The translations under genes and the position numbers were made by a program. A stretch of DNA of 64,000 bases from Rhodobacter sp. CZR27 (GTDB lineage: Bacteria; Pseudomonadota; Alphaproteobacteria; Rhodobacterales; Rhodobacteraceae). Below the pieces are notes generated by a model that did not search any database, was not told the origin of the DNA, and saw only the letters and a program-made list of their open reading frames with translations. The stretch spans positions 1-64,000 of the forward strand of contig NZ_CP023550.1 of the NCBI RefSeq assembly GCF_002407205.1. Direction: 5' to 3'. Below, piece after piece: positions 35,615 to 44,349 of this stretch (the stretch's first letter is position 1; the number at the start of each line of letters is the position of its first letter).

Positions 35615-38600
35615 TCAGACCAGCAGGTCCAGGTCGCCGAGATCGAGCCCCCTGAAGACGAGAATGTCGGTGCCGTTCGACAGGACCAGAGTCCCGGCGC
35701 CGTTGAGGCGGGCCGCATCGGCAAGGCTTCGCCCGTCCGGCAGGAAGTCCGACAGCTCCAGAACATCGACACTGGTGAAGTCCGCCACCACATCCCGTCC
35801 GCAACCGGCGGAGAAGACGAAGGTGTCACGGCCGGCTCCGCCCTCAAGATAATCGTTCTCCGTGCCCCCGATCAGCCGGTCGGCGCCGTTGCCGCCCAGA
35901 AGCCGGTCACGCCCGCCGTCGCCATGGAGCAGGTCATTGCCGCCCCCGCCGCTGAGATAGTCGTTCCCCTCCGCGCCATGAACCATGTCGGCAAAGCCGC
36001 GCCCCAGGAAATGGTCGGCATGGCCGGTGGCCGTGATCTCGCCGGCATGGGTGGCAACCGACCCGAGGAGAAGCGCCGTCGAGAGCGCATCGGGGCCGAG
36101 CAGCGCGCCCGCCCGCTCGGCGCGGTTCTCCTGGAGCGACCAGTAGGACGCCCCGACGGAGAGATCGCCGAACGACGCCTCGGTTCCGGCGACGTAGAAG
36201 ACGTAGCTGCCGCTGCTGTCGGAGGCCGCCAGGCCAAGTTGCTGGCCGAGCGCCGAGGACAGTCCGATCCCGTTGATGACGATCCCCGTTTCCGAGACGG
36301 CGTGAACGCCCTCCCCCTCGGCGTCCGCACGGACACCGGGCACCACGAGTTCCAGCGGGCCGGCAGGCGGGCGCGGCTGCGAGGCCTCGAGCAGTTCCTC
36401 GAGCGTCATCCGGCCATCGTCGAAGGAGAACAGCTCGATCCCGGCGATGACCTTCGCGCCGTCCGGGCCGGTCAGCCTGTAGGCCCCGTCTTCGGCCACG
36501 AGACGATAATCCGCCATGGATCCGCCCAGCACCGCACGGTCGGTGCCATCGCCTCCGTCGAGGACATCTTCCCCCGTGCCGGCCGTCAGCGTGTCGTCGC
36601 CCTCGCCGCCGGTCAGGGTGTCGTCGCCGCTGCCGCCCAGCACCTGGTCGTTGCCGGCATCGCCATGCAGCAGGTCGTTGCCGGCGCCGCCTCCCAGAAA
36701 ATCGCTGCCGGCGCCGCCATGGACGGTGTCCGCCCATTCGCGCCCGAGGAAAGTGTCGCCATAGGCGGTTGCCGTGATCTCGCGCGCATGGGTGACGACC
36801 GAGGCGAGGCGAAGCGCCGTCTCGAGCGCGCTCTCCCCGAGGAGCGGGCCGCCCTGATCGGCGCGGTTGTCCTGCAGGGACCAGTAGGAGGCGGTGACCG
36901 CCTGATCGCCGAACATGGCCTGGGCGCCCCGGGTATTCACCACATAGCTGCCGCTGGCATCGGCTGCCGTGAGGCCGAGTTCGCGGCCGAGGGTCGACCA
37001 GACGTTGACCCCGCCGATGATGACCCCGGTCTGCGAGACGATCCGGACGTTGTCGAGGTCCTCCGCATCCAGGCAGGCACCCCGCGATCGCACGTTGGCG
37101 GGATCCGGCAGCGGCACGTCAAGGTCGCGGTCCTCGGGCGGAAGGCCGGCCAGCAGATCCTCGATCGTCACCTGCCCGTCGTCGAAGGTGAAGGATTCGA
37201 TATGGATGACGAATTTCGACCCGTCCGGGCCGGTCAGCCGGTATCCCGCGCCTTCGACGGCAAGGCGATAGTCCGCCCGGTTGCCGGAGAGCACCAGGCG
37301 ATCCGTTCCCTCCCCGCCGTTCAGACCGTCGTCGCCGGTGCCGGCGATCAGGATGTCGTCGCCGGCGCCGCCGATCAGGTAGTCGATCCGGTCCGTGCCG
37401 GTCAGCAGATCGGCCCCGGCCGTCCCTTCGAGGATGACCCCCTGCTGGTAATGCGCGCCGCCCTCCGCATCCTCCCACCAGGGCAGCGAGTTGCGGTTCA
37501 GCATCTCGAGCAGCGCCGCCCGGGGATTTTCGTCCCCGAGGCTGTTGTAGAGGCCCCAGGATCCCCACCGGGAGCTCGCCCCGACGTCGCCGAACTGCAT
37601 GAACGGGCCGTCGCCGACCTCGGCCCAGACCTGCCAGAGTTCGTTGTAGAGCATGGCCATCTCGTCGCTGCGCACGAACTCGGCCATGAAGGTGGTGAGG
37701 ACTGCCAGTTCGGCTTCGGTCAGGCCCTGCACCGCAAAGGAGTGGTGGACATGCTGGCCGCCCTCATAGGCCACGAGGTCGAGACCGTACCGATGCGCCA
37801 GATCCGCCTGCGCCTGCAGGTAGTCGCCGATCTGGGGGATGGAGTAAGGATGCTCAGGATCCATCAGCCGTTCCGCAAGCCAGGCCGCGGCATCCCCGTC
37901 CGGATCCTGGATCCGGGCAAGGAGTTCGGCCCGAAGCGTTGCATTGGAGGTCTCCGCTCCGCCGAAGTAGGTCGTCACGGCAAGCTGGTCGAAGACGGTG
38001 GTCGGGTCGACCCAGGCATCGGGCTCCATCGACCTCCAGCGGCCCCCGCTCAGGAGTTGCTGGGTCAGCCAGGTGTTCACCGTCTGGGTGGCAAGGACAT
38101 TCTCCAGCCGGGCGTCGGCCTCGCTGCCGAAGACCTCCTGCCAGATCAGCGCGGTCTCGACCGCCTTCTTCACGTGATAGCCCGGGGCATCCCCTACACC
38201 CCATTCGGCCAGTGCCTGCGCTGCGAGCCAGTGGGGCTGCTGGAAGGACCAGTTCCAGACTTCGTTCGAATATTCCACATGAGCGGTCAGCCCGGGATCG
38301 AGATGGTCCCGGACATAGGTGGCATAGGCGCGGATATAGGCCGCGTCCGCGCCATGCGGGATGCAGAACCAGGGATCGGCCCCGGTCTCGTTCGCCAGGG
38401 CGACCATGTATTCGACGGGTACGCCCTGCTCTTCGGCCGGCCAGAAACCTTCCGCCTCCAGAAGCGGCATGTCGCCCGCGGTCACGGTCGAGTTGTTGGT
38501 CGCCCCCCAGTCCATGAAGCGCAGGACCCGGGCATCGTCGATCAGCGCGAGCCAGTCGGGGTTGAAGATGGCGCCGGCCTCGTGCAGGGCCTGATCCTCC

Positions 38601-39178
38601 TCGGCCACGATCGAGATGTCACGGATGTAGTCGCCCGTTCCGTTCGGATCGGTTGACGTGATGTCCATGGTGAGGCTGCGACCACCCATGTTCTCGAACA
38701 CGATGCGTCCGGGTTCCGAGCTGATGATCCGTGCATCCAGACCCGGATTGATGGTGCCTTCGCCCTCGTAGGTCAGGACATAGACGCCCTTGCGATCGGC
38801 AACAGCATCTGGATTGCTGCCCCAATCCCAGATCGTTCCGACCCTTGTCACACCCTCGGGAATCTTCTTCACCCAACCGTTCTCGTCGAGGAACCCGCCC
38901 TCCTGCAGTTCGGCGGCGGACATTCCTCCCCACTTGTTCGGCAGATGCCCGATCCATGTGCGGGCTGTGTCCATCAGGTCGATGAAGGGCATGTTGGTTC
39001 CCCAGTCGCTCACTCCGCTCGGGTTGAATGCCAGAGTCGGGTTCGCGAGCCCGCCTGCCGGGGCAGGCGCTGAGGTTTCGGCGAGAACTTCCGAGGTAAC
39101 CATGAGCAGGCCTCCCAACACCACAGCCATCATGCAAGCCAGAGGAACATCGTTGATTCGATTCATATATCGACACAT
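35615..39178 (-). CDS. Large secreted glycoside-hydrolase-like protein with RTX calcium-binding repeats
   Basis: A 1187-residue protein. It begins with a signal-peptide-like segment (PLACMMAVVLGGLLMVTSEVLAETS). A TIM-barrel-like region (~50-590) carries VEYSNEVWNW (Glu306) and LVAYEGGQH (Glu472), which look like the acid/base and nucleophile of clan GH-A hydrolases. From ~600 on there are GGxGxDxLx RTX repeats, then a unit of about 240 residues that occurs twice (ADYRLxxxxxxYRLTGPDG ... GSYV ... ASYWSLQ ... THAxEITATxxxDxFLGR ... GGxGND repeats). It ends LDLGDLDLLV, typical of type I secretion substrates. The natural substrate is probably a polysaccharide. Start at 39178 chosen for GGGAG 9 bases upstream; alternatives at 39217 and 39166. 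Confidence 0.8.
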   Translation of the reverse strand: MCRYMNRINDVPLACMMAVVLGGLLMVTSEVLAETSAPAPAGGLANPTLAFNPSGVSDWGTNMPFIDLMDTARTWIGHLPNKWGGMSAAELQEGGFLDENGWVKKIPEGVTRVGTIWDWGSNPDAVADRKGVYVLTYEGEGTINPGLDARIISSEPGRIVFENMGGRSLTMDITSTDPNGTGDYIRDISIVAEEDQALHEAGAIFNPDWLALIDDARVLRFMDWGATNNSTVTAGDMPLLEAEGFWPAEEQGVPVEYMVALANETGADPWFCIPHGADAAYIRAYATYVRDHLDPGLTAHVEYSNEVWNWSFQQPHWLAAQALAEWGVGDAPGYHVKKAVETALIWQEVFGSEADARLENVLATQTVNTWLTQQLLSGGRWRSMEPDAWVDPTTVFDQLAVTTYFGGAETSNATLRAELLARIQDPDGDAAAWLAERLMDPEHPYSIPQIGDYLQAQADLAHRYGLDLVAYEGGQHVHHSFAVQGLTEAELAVLTTFMAEFVRSDEMAMLYNELWQVWAEVGDGPFMQFGDVGASSRWGSWGLYNSLGDENPRAALLEMLNRNSLPWWEDAEGGAHYQQGVILEGTAGADLLTGTDRIDYLIGGAGDDILIAGTGDDGLNGGEGTDRLVLSGNRADYRLAVEGAGYRLTGPDGSKFVIHIESFTFDDGQVTIEDLLAGLPPEDRDLDVPLPDPANVRSRGACLDAEDLDNVRIVSQTGVIIGGVNVWSTLGRELGLTAADASGSYVVNTRGAQAMFGDQAVTASYWSLQDNRADQGGPLLGESALETALRLASVVTHAREITATAYGDTFLGREWADTVHGGAGSDFLGGGAGNDLLHGDAGNDQVLGGSGDDTLTGGEGDDTLTAGTGEDVLDGGDGTDRAVLGGSMADYRLVAEDGAYRLTGPDGAKVIAGIELFSFDDGRMTLEELLEASQPRPPAGPLELVVPGVRADAEGEGVHAVSETGIVINGIGLSSALGQQLGLAASDSSGSYVFYVAGTEASFGDLSVGASYWSLQENRAERAGALLGPDALSTALLLGSVATHAGEITATGHADHFLGRGFADMVHGAEGNDYLSGGGGNDLLHGDGGRDRLLGGNGADRLIGGTENDYLEGGAGRDTFVFSAGCGRDVVADFTSVDVLELSDFLPDGRSLADAARLNGAGTLVLSNGTDILVFRGLDLGDLDLLV

Positions 39179-39309
39179 GTCAACAATCTCCCAAACGGTG
39201 TCAGCGGCGCGCCCCAATCATGGAATTTTCGCGCCGTCTCGCCTAACTTGATTTTATCCTCGTCATAAAAATAAATGCAGAATGCAACCACTACACAGCC
39301 TCGCCAGAT

Positions 39310-39381
39310 CTATTTCTGGCCAAGCCAAGTAGACCACCGTGCCGCTTCTTCGCGGTAGTACACCCGCTCATCCTCAGACAT
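39310..39381 (-). other. Possible 23-codon ORF next to IS, coupled to the pre-insertion GT25 stop
   Basis: A short frame (ATG at 39381, stop at 39310) encodes an acidic/aromatic peptide (begins MSEDERVYY). If the IS and a 2-bp TA duplication are removed, the GT25-like gene would end in TGATG, with this ATG overlapping its stop. It may be a small gene, the tail of a frameshifted longer GT25, or chance. Confidence 0.25.
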
Positions 39382-39396
39382 CAGATCGTCTTGATA

Positions 39397-39416
39397 GTCC
39401 GGCCTGAACAACACGG
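39397..39416 (+). repeat. IS left terminal inverted repeat
   Basis: Sequence GTCCGGCCTGAACAACACGG. It pairs with the right repeat at 17 of 20 positions. The bases before it are TA (39395-39396). Confidence 0.75.
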
Positions 39417-39515
39417 AAGTGGTTAATACAGCGCGTGAAAGCCGAGGTTTCAGTCGCCATGGCCTGCATGATTTCATAGGATTCCGCCCGTAACCCTGCA
39501 ATTTTGGTCCGCCGC

Positions 39516-40861
39516 ATGAAGCACCGTCCCCGTCCGCCCGAGCAGAATGACCTCTTCCGGCCGCGCCTCGTCGACATGATCGACCTGCGCCACGAGCTGG
39601 TCACGCTGGCGGGGCTGATCGACTGGGAGTTCTTCGAGCGCGAATGGGCGGGCTTCTTCCCGTCCAGCACCGGACGGCCGGCGACCTCGCCGCGGCTGGT
39701 CGCGGGGCTGCTCTACCTGCAGCACGCGTTCCGGCTGTCGGACGAGGCTGTGGTCGCGCGCTGGGTCGAGAACCCCTACTTTCAGCATTTCACCGGGGAG
39801 ACCTTCTTTCAGCACCGCCCGCCGATCGATCCCACCTCGCTCATCCGCTGGCGGAAGCGGATCGGGGAAGAGGGAGTCGAATGGCTGCTGACGAAGACCA
39901 TCGAGGCCGGGCGGAAATCGGGTGCCGTCGACGATGCCTGCCTCGACGAGGTGGCGGTCGACACGACCGTCATGGAAAAGAACATCGCGCACCCGACGGA
40001 CTCCCGCCTCTACGAACGCGCGCGGGCGCAGCTGGTGGGTCTGGCCCGGGACGCCGGGATCGAGCTGCGCCAAAGCTACGCCCCCTGGCACCGCGGCTGG
40101 CGGCGCAGGTGGGGCGCTACGCCCACGCGAAGCAGTTCCGGCGCATGCGCAAGGCCTTGAGAACGCAGAAAGGCTACACCGGCCGCGTGATGCGGGACAT
40201 CCGGCGGCAGCTCGACGAGATCCCCGCGGGGCCGCTGCGCGAGCGGATGCTCGACAAGCTCGTGCTGGTCTCGCGGCTGCTCCACCAGAAGCCGAAGGAT
40301 CCCGGCAAGATCTATTCACTGCATGAGCCGGAGGTCGACTGCATCTCCAAGGGCAAGGCTCGGGTGCGCTACGAGTTCGGCACCAAGGTCAGCATCGCCA
40401 CCACGCTGACGGGCAGCTTCGTGGTGGGCACGCGCTCGCTGCCGGGGAACCCTTGCGACGGCCACACCCTCGGCGAGGCGCTGGAGCAGGTGGCGATCCT
40501 CACCGGCCACCCGCCGAAGCGGGCTGTCGTCGATCGCGGCTACAAGGGCCACGGCGTCGAACATACCCAGGTGCTGATCAGCGGCACCCGCCGCGGCCTG
40601 ACGCCCTCGCTGGCGAAGGCGCTCCGACGGCGCAGCAGCATCGAGCCCGCGATCGGCCACATGAAGACCGATGGCCGCCTCGCCCGCTGCTACCTGAAAG
40701 GCACCCTCGGAGACGCCCTCTTCGCCGTCCTCTGCGGCTGCGGCCACAACATCCGCAAGATCCTCGCCCACCTGAGGAAGCTTCTTGCCGCCATCATCAC
40801 CCTCGTCCTGACGGCGATCCGGCACGACAGATTTCAGCACCACAGCATCGCGGCCGCCTGA
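39516..40861 (+). pseudogene. IS5-family transposase, frameshifted
   Basis: Two overlapping frames together make one transposase of about 448 residues. The first frame gives the N-terminus (NDLFRPRLVDMIDLRHELVTL... VENPYFQHFTGETFFQH... VAVDTTVMEKN, first catalytic Asp). The second gives the rest (RYAHAKQFRRMRKALR... VVDRGYKGHG, second Asp; EPAIGHMKTDGRL, catalytic Glu). The join lies at the C-run 40081-40085: the conserved RQSYARxA becomes RQSYAPWH because one base is missing. A -1 shift is needed to continue. A programmed shift cannot be excluded, but a C-run without a slippery heptamer makes mutation more likely. ATG at 39516; a GTG at 39504 is in frame. Confidence 0.85.
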
Positions 40862-40881
40862 CCGCGTTGTTCAGGCTGAAC
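40862..40881 (-). repeat. IS right terminal inverted repeat
   Basis: On the minus strand it reads GTTCAGCCTGAACAACGCGG, 17 of 20 identical to the left repeat. It is followed by TA (40882-40883). It supplies the last codons and the stop of the GT25-like gene. Confidence 0.75.
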
Positions 40882-41668
40882 TAAGTCTGTTTCGCATCCG
40901 CCTCTGGACCCTCATCAGATTCCGCAGCCCGGGCAACTTGTCCTTCCAGCCGAGTGCATGGATATCGGTGGCGGAAGCTCGCTGAAACCCGACTGGAGGG
41001 CTGGCTGCAAGCACGCGCAGTTCCGGATGGCTTTTCCGAAACCAGTTGTAGGCTCCATCAACATGCATCGGGCCACCTTCCGGATCACCGGGAGGTCTGG
41101 TCAGCATCATCTGTAGATATGGCACGACCTTCTCGATGGCTGACCGCCGGAAGGCCAACATATGGGCACATAAGATCTCCTGATCTGGCGTTATTTCCAG
41201 TAGTTCGCCACTTTGATCCACAGGTCGACCCTGGCCTGGCGGGGAAAACCCATAGAGCATGTCCCAAGACTGCTTGGCAAGCTGATCAGCCAGATGGTTG
41301 ATCCGCGAAGGGAGATCAGCGGTGAAGTTCAGGTCATCCTCGCAGATCAGTACGGAATTTGCGCCGCTCTCCAATGATCTTCGAAGGACCTCCAGGTGGC
41401 TGAGAAAGCAACCCCTGGCGCCGATAGTCGGGAACCCGTCAGGGGTCTTTGGTCGTATGGCATCAAAAATTGTTACTCGGGGATCGTCATATGACAAGCC
41501 GATTTTCAGCAACTGCTCGAGAAACTCAACGCGCCGATCGGATCGGCTGACCAGACTGATCAGGACCATGTTCCCCAATGCGTCGGTCAGGAGGGATCCC
41601 GCGTCTGCACATTTTTTTGTGATATCAATATTGGTCAAGTTCCGGCATCCCTTGATCAGAGGGCCCAT
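40871..41668 (-). CDS. GT25-family (LPS-type) glycosyltransferase, 3' end altered by IS insertion
   Basis: A 265-residue protein with GT25 features: MVLISLVSRSDRRVEFLEQLL, GARGCFLSHLEVLRRSLESG, VLICEDDLNF (the EDD motif), HMLAFRRSAIEKVVPYL and HVDGAYNWF. These enzymes transfer galactose or glucose in LPS and capsule synthesis. The last residues (SSA) and the stop come from the right inverted repeat of the IS. Without the IS the frame would run RLIKTI-stop, so little protein is lost and function may remain. The start may be ATG 41668 or, closer to the family start, ATG 41569. GC is much lower than in the exosortase gene next to it. Confidence 0.78.
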   Translation of the reverse strand: MGPLIKGCRNLTNIDITKKCADAGSLLTDALGNMVLISLVSRSDRRVEFLEQLLKIGLSYDDPRVTIFDAIRPKTPDGFPTIGARGCFLSHLEVLRRSLESGANSVLICEDDLNFTADLPSRINHLADQLAKQSWDMLYGFSPPGQGRPVDQSGELLEITPDQEILCAHMLAFRRSAIEKVVPYLQMMLTRPPGDPEGGPMHVDGAYNWFRKSHPELRVLAASPPVGFQRASATDIHALGWKDKLPGLRNLMRVQRRMRNRLSSA

Positions 41669-41725
41669 AGGATTGGCTTTCGCAACATGGACGTCGGCAT
41701 CGCGTCTTGAAATTGCATGCCTTTG

Positions 41726-43300
41726 CTACTCCGGCACGAAGCGGGTCAGCACCCGGTTGGTCGCAAGGAACACCTCCTGCAGCCGCGCCTCGGCCTCCGC
41801 CTCGCTCTCGTCGCGTCCGATGGGGGTCAGGATGCGGACCAGCGCGCCGTCGGTGCGGCCGATGGTCAGGCCGTCCCAGAGCAGCCAGAACTTCGCCTCG
41901 AAGTCCCAGGCAACATGGCGGCCGTGCTGCTCAAACCAATAGTAGACCATCATACGCGCCTCGTCCCTCTGGATCACGACGCGATTGAGCGGGAAAGGCT
42001 CGCCCAGCCCGGCGGCGGGGCCGATGTCCACCCGCTCCAGCCGCGCGATCTCCCAGCCGGAGGAGGGAAGGCAGATCTCGGGCGAGTGGGTGCCGCCCCT
42101 GGTCTGGTCCTCATACCAGGCAATGAAGAGATCCACCGTCTCGGCTGAATCCGGCGTCCGGAACTGCGCAGAATGGTGATCGGTCGCCGCCAGCGCCTTC
42201 AGCGTGGCCGGAGGGATCCGCAGGGGCGTTCCGGAGTGCCAGTTGCCAAGGTCGCGCGGAAAGGCGGCGAGGGACTCGCGCATGGGGAGCGTCCGCTCCA
42301 CCTCGGGCCGCAGATGCCAGAGCAGCGCACCGCCTCCCAGCAGGAGCGCCGACAGGACCAACGCCCAGGACGGCTCGACAAGGCGCACGCGCGCGGCCTG
42401 GGTCAGAAGACCCGAGGTGTCGAGGTCTAGCGCCTCGACGAGGCCGGGACGGGTCGGATGCAGGAACAGCATCAGCCAGGCCAGCGCGAAGAGCAGCATG
42501 ACCGAGGACAGGAAGATCACCCAGCCCTCGAAGAAATGCGAAAATCCCTCGACGTGGCCGATCCCCCAGTGATTCACGATCCATCCCGCCAGCGCGATGC
42601 GGATCGAGTTCATCAGCACGGCGATCGGCGCCGCCGCAACGAGAAGCACGGCCTTGTGCCACAAGGGCCCGCGGTAGAGCACGGCGAAGATGTAGGAGAA
42701 GCTGAGAATCGGGAACAGGTAGCGCAGCCCCGAGCATGCCTCGGCCACATGCAGCTTGGTGACGCCGAGGTCGATGATGTTGCCGTCGAGGAAGACCGGC
42801 ACCTGCATCAACTGCAGGAACAAGACACCCAGTTCCGACGAGACCGCCTGCAGGAAGGTGGAGAGCTTGTAGTAGACGAGCCCTGGCAGCGGCAGCATGT
42901 AGACCAGATGCAGCACCGGCGGCCAGAAGCGCCGCCCCTGCTCCCAGCCGAAGGAGATCAGCAGCATCGCGCCCACCCAGAGGATCAGCGCATAGGCCGT
43001 GACATCGTCGATCTCCGACAGCTTGCCGAGCGCGCCGAGCGCCATGGCGAAGACGAGGAGCCCCACCCCCGGCCAGCGGTTGACCGGGCCGCCGAGGATC
43101 GGCTCGGACTTCAGCTGGCGCAGGAACAGGAGCAGCGACAGGACCGGGATGAGGGGGCCGTGGCTGTACTCCGGCAGTTGCCAGGCCCGCAGGAGGGCCG
43201 CGATGCCTTCGTGGAAGAAGGCCAGGGCGGCAAGCCCTGCTAGGAGCAGCAGGAAAGGCCCCTTGCCCGCCACGGTGGCTTCACGGCCAATTGCCGTCAT
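41726..43300 (-). CDS. xrtD: Exosortase D (VPLPA-CTERM-type) fused to EpsI domain
   Basis: A 524-residue membrane transpeptidase/protease-like protein. Eight or more hydrophobic helices carry the exosortase triad: Cys189 in AEACSGLRYLFP, Arg234 in LMNSIRIALAGW and His255 in GFSHFFEGW. After ~residue 300 comes an EpsI/DUF3485-type domain (FPRDLGNWHSG... TPDSAETVDLFIAWYEDQTRGGTHSPEICLPSSGWEI). This fused build is typical of the exosortase that sorts VPLPA-CTERM proteins in Rhodobacterales. Two such proteins are encoded at 51342-51890 and 52346-52957. ATG at 43300 has GGAGG 9 bases upstream. Last gene of the 41726-47507 minus-strand block. Confidence 0.92.
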   Translation of the reverse strand: MTAIGREATVAGKGPFLLLLAGLAALAFFHEGIAALLRAWQLPEYSHGPLIPVLSLLLFLRQLKSEPILGGPVNRWPGVGLLVFAMALGALGKLSEIDDVTAYALILWVGAMLLISFGWEQGRRFWPPVLHLVYMLPLPGLVYYKLSTFLQAVSSELGVLFLQLMQVPVFLDGNIIDLGVTKLHVAEACSGLRYLFPILSFSYIFAVLYRGPLWHKAVLLVAAAPIAVLMNSIRIALAGWIVNHWGIGHVEGFSHFFEGWVIFLSSVMLLFALAWLMLFLHPTRPGLVEALDLDTSGLLTQAARVRLVEPSWALVLSALLLGGGALLWHLRPEVERTLPMRESLAAFPRDLGNWHSGTPLRIPPATLKALAATDHHSAQFRTPDSAETVDLFIAWYEDQTRGGTHSPEICLPSSGWEIARLERVDIGPAAGLGEPFPLNRVVIQRDEARMMVYYWFEQHGRHVAWDFEAKFWLLWDGLTIGRTDGALVRILTPIGRDESEAEAEARLQEVFLATNRVLTRFVPE

Positions 43301-43342
43301 GTCAGCGACCCCTCCTGCAAGGAACACAAAGCCGAACATCCC

Positions 43343-44302
43343 TCATTTCAGTAATTTCATATCGATGAGGTTCATGCGGTTGCGGAAATCACGGTGCGGC
43401 TTCTGCAAGCCGGTCCAGCGAGAGAGTTTCTCACCCCAGAACAGGACAACTCCGAACCTGCGGGTTCCCACCCGCACAAGATGGAGTTTGTGCCGCACAT
43501 ACAGTATCAGGCGCTCCAAGGCTCCGGGCCGGCGCCCGGGCGTCTCGGGCGGATACCCTCGTGCCGCCATGAGATCCCCCGCCTTCCCCTCGATCAGTTC
43601 TATGTCCGAGCGGCATCCCTTACCGCGCCATTGCTCCATCAGCTTGGCGTCGGGCGCGGAATAGGTCGACATCTCGTGGTAGCGGACCATTCCGGGGTCA
43701 TAAGAAGTGCCGATGAAGTCACAGACGGCCCTCAGCTGTGGCTCGATATCCAAGAGAAGACGCTTGTAACGGAGCGTCAGAACATTCCCCTCGGGCAGCC
43801 TTGCGCTCGGCAACTCCCATTGCCTCTCGGAGGAAATCCAGTGATCGATGCCATAGAATACGCTGTGGGCCCATCCCATGCCTATGGAAGAGTAGGCCAC
43901 GTCCCGGGGGTCCCGCAGCATGTGGATGATCCGGGCATCCGGGAAGAGCTCGACCGCCTCCGCCAGAGTGTGATGAATATTGTAGGTCAGTATCTTTCCC
44001 GGATTGCGCTCGGAATGCTGACGCATGAAATCCGCAAGTAGGTCCAGACCATCTTTCCCATCCGCCAAGAGCAGTCGGGATCCCTGAAAGATGCGGTCGA
44101 TCCTGAGGGCCTCCAGATCGTACCGCCAGCCCGTGGCATGAGTCGGATCCTTCTTCAGGAAGGAAAAGAAAAAGTCGACTTCGCCGGGGTTGGCGATGCG
44201 GCCATGGCCATTCAGCATCAGGCGGAACATGGTCGTTCCGGACCGCATGGCTCCGTAAACGAAGACGGGGTCGAAGGCGGTCAGATCACTGAACCGGGTC
44301 AC
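43343..44302 (-). CDS. PAPS-dependent sulfotransferase
   Basis: A 319-residue cytosolic sulfotransferase-fold protein. The 5'-phosphosulfate loop is VFVYGAMRSGTTMFRLML, and the 3'-phosphate site is IIHMLRDPRDVAYSSIGMG. The C-terminus is basic. It would sulfate a sugar of the polysaccharide or another acceptor using PAPS. It lies 42 bp upstream of the exosortase gene and 47 bp downstream of the TPR lipoprotein gene on the same strand, so it is probably in that transcription unit. Its GC content is lower than that of its neighbours, suggesting insertion into an older exosortase locus. Confidence 0.85.
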   Translation of the reverse strand: MTRFSDLTAFDPVFVYGAMRSGTTMFRLMLNGHGRIANPGEVDFFFSFLKKDPTHATGWRYDLEALRIDRIFQGSRLLLADGKDGLDLLADFMRQHSERNPGKILTYNIHHTLAEAVELFPDARIIHMLRDPRDVAYSSIGMGWAHSVFYGIDHWISSERQWELPSARLPEGNVLTLRYKRLLLDIEPQLRAVCDFIGTSYDPGMVRYHEMSTYSAPDAKLMEQWRGKGCRSDIELIEGKAGDLMAARGYPPETPGRRPGALERLILYVRHKLHLVRVGTRRFGVVLFWGEKLSRWTGLQKPHRDFRNRMNLIDMKLLK

Positions 44303-44349
44303 GGTACCTCCTGGGTTTCACGGCACAGTTGACAGCTGTACGATGGCTC

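Larger units (their letters stand above)
39397..40881 (+). mobile_element. IS5-family insertion sequence, about 1485 bp
   Basis: Bounded by imperfect 20-bp terminal inverted repeats (39397-39416 and 40862-40881) that match at 17 of 20 positions; the shared core is GCCTGAACAAC. A TA dinucleotide flanks both ends (39395-39396 and 40882-40883), consistent with a 2-bp TA target duplication as in IS427-type IS5 elements, although such a short match could be chance. It carries one transposase gene, broken by a frameshift. The right end overlaps the last codons of the GT25-like gene. Confidence 0.82.
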
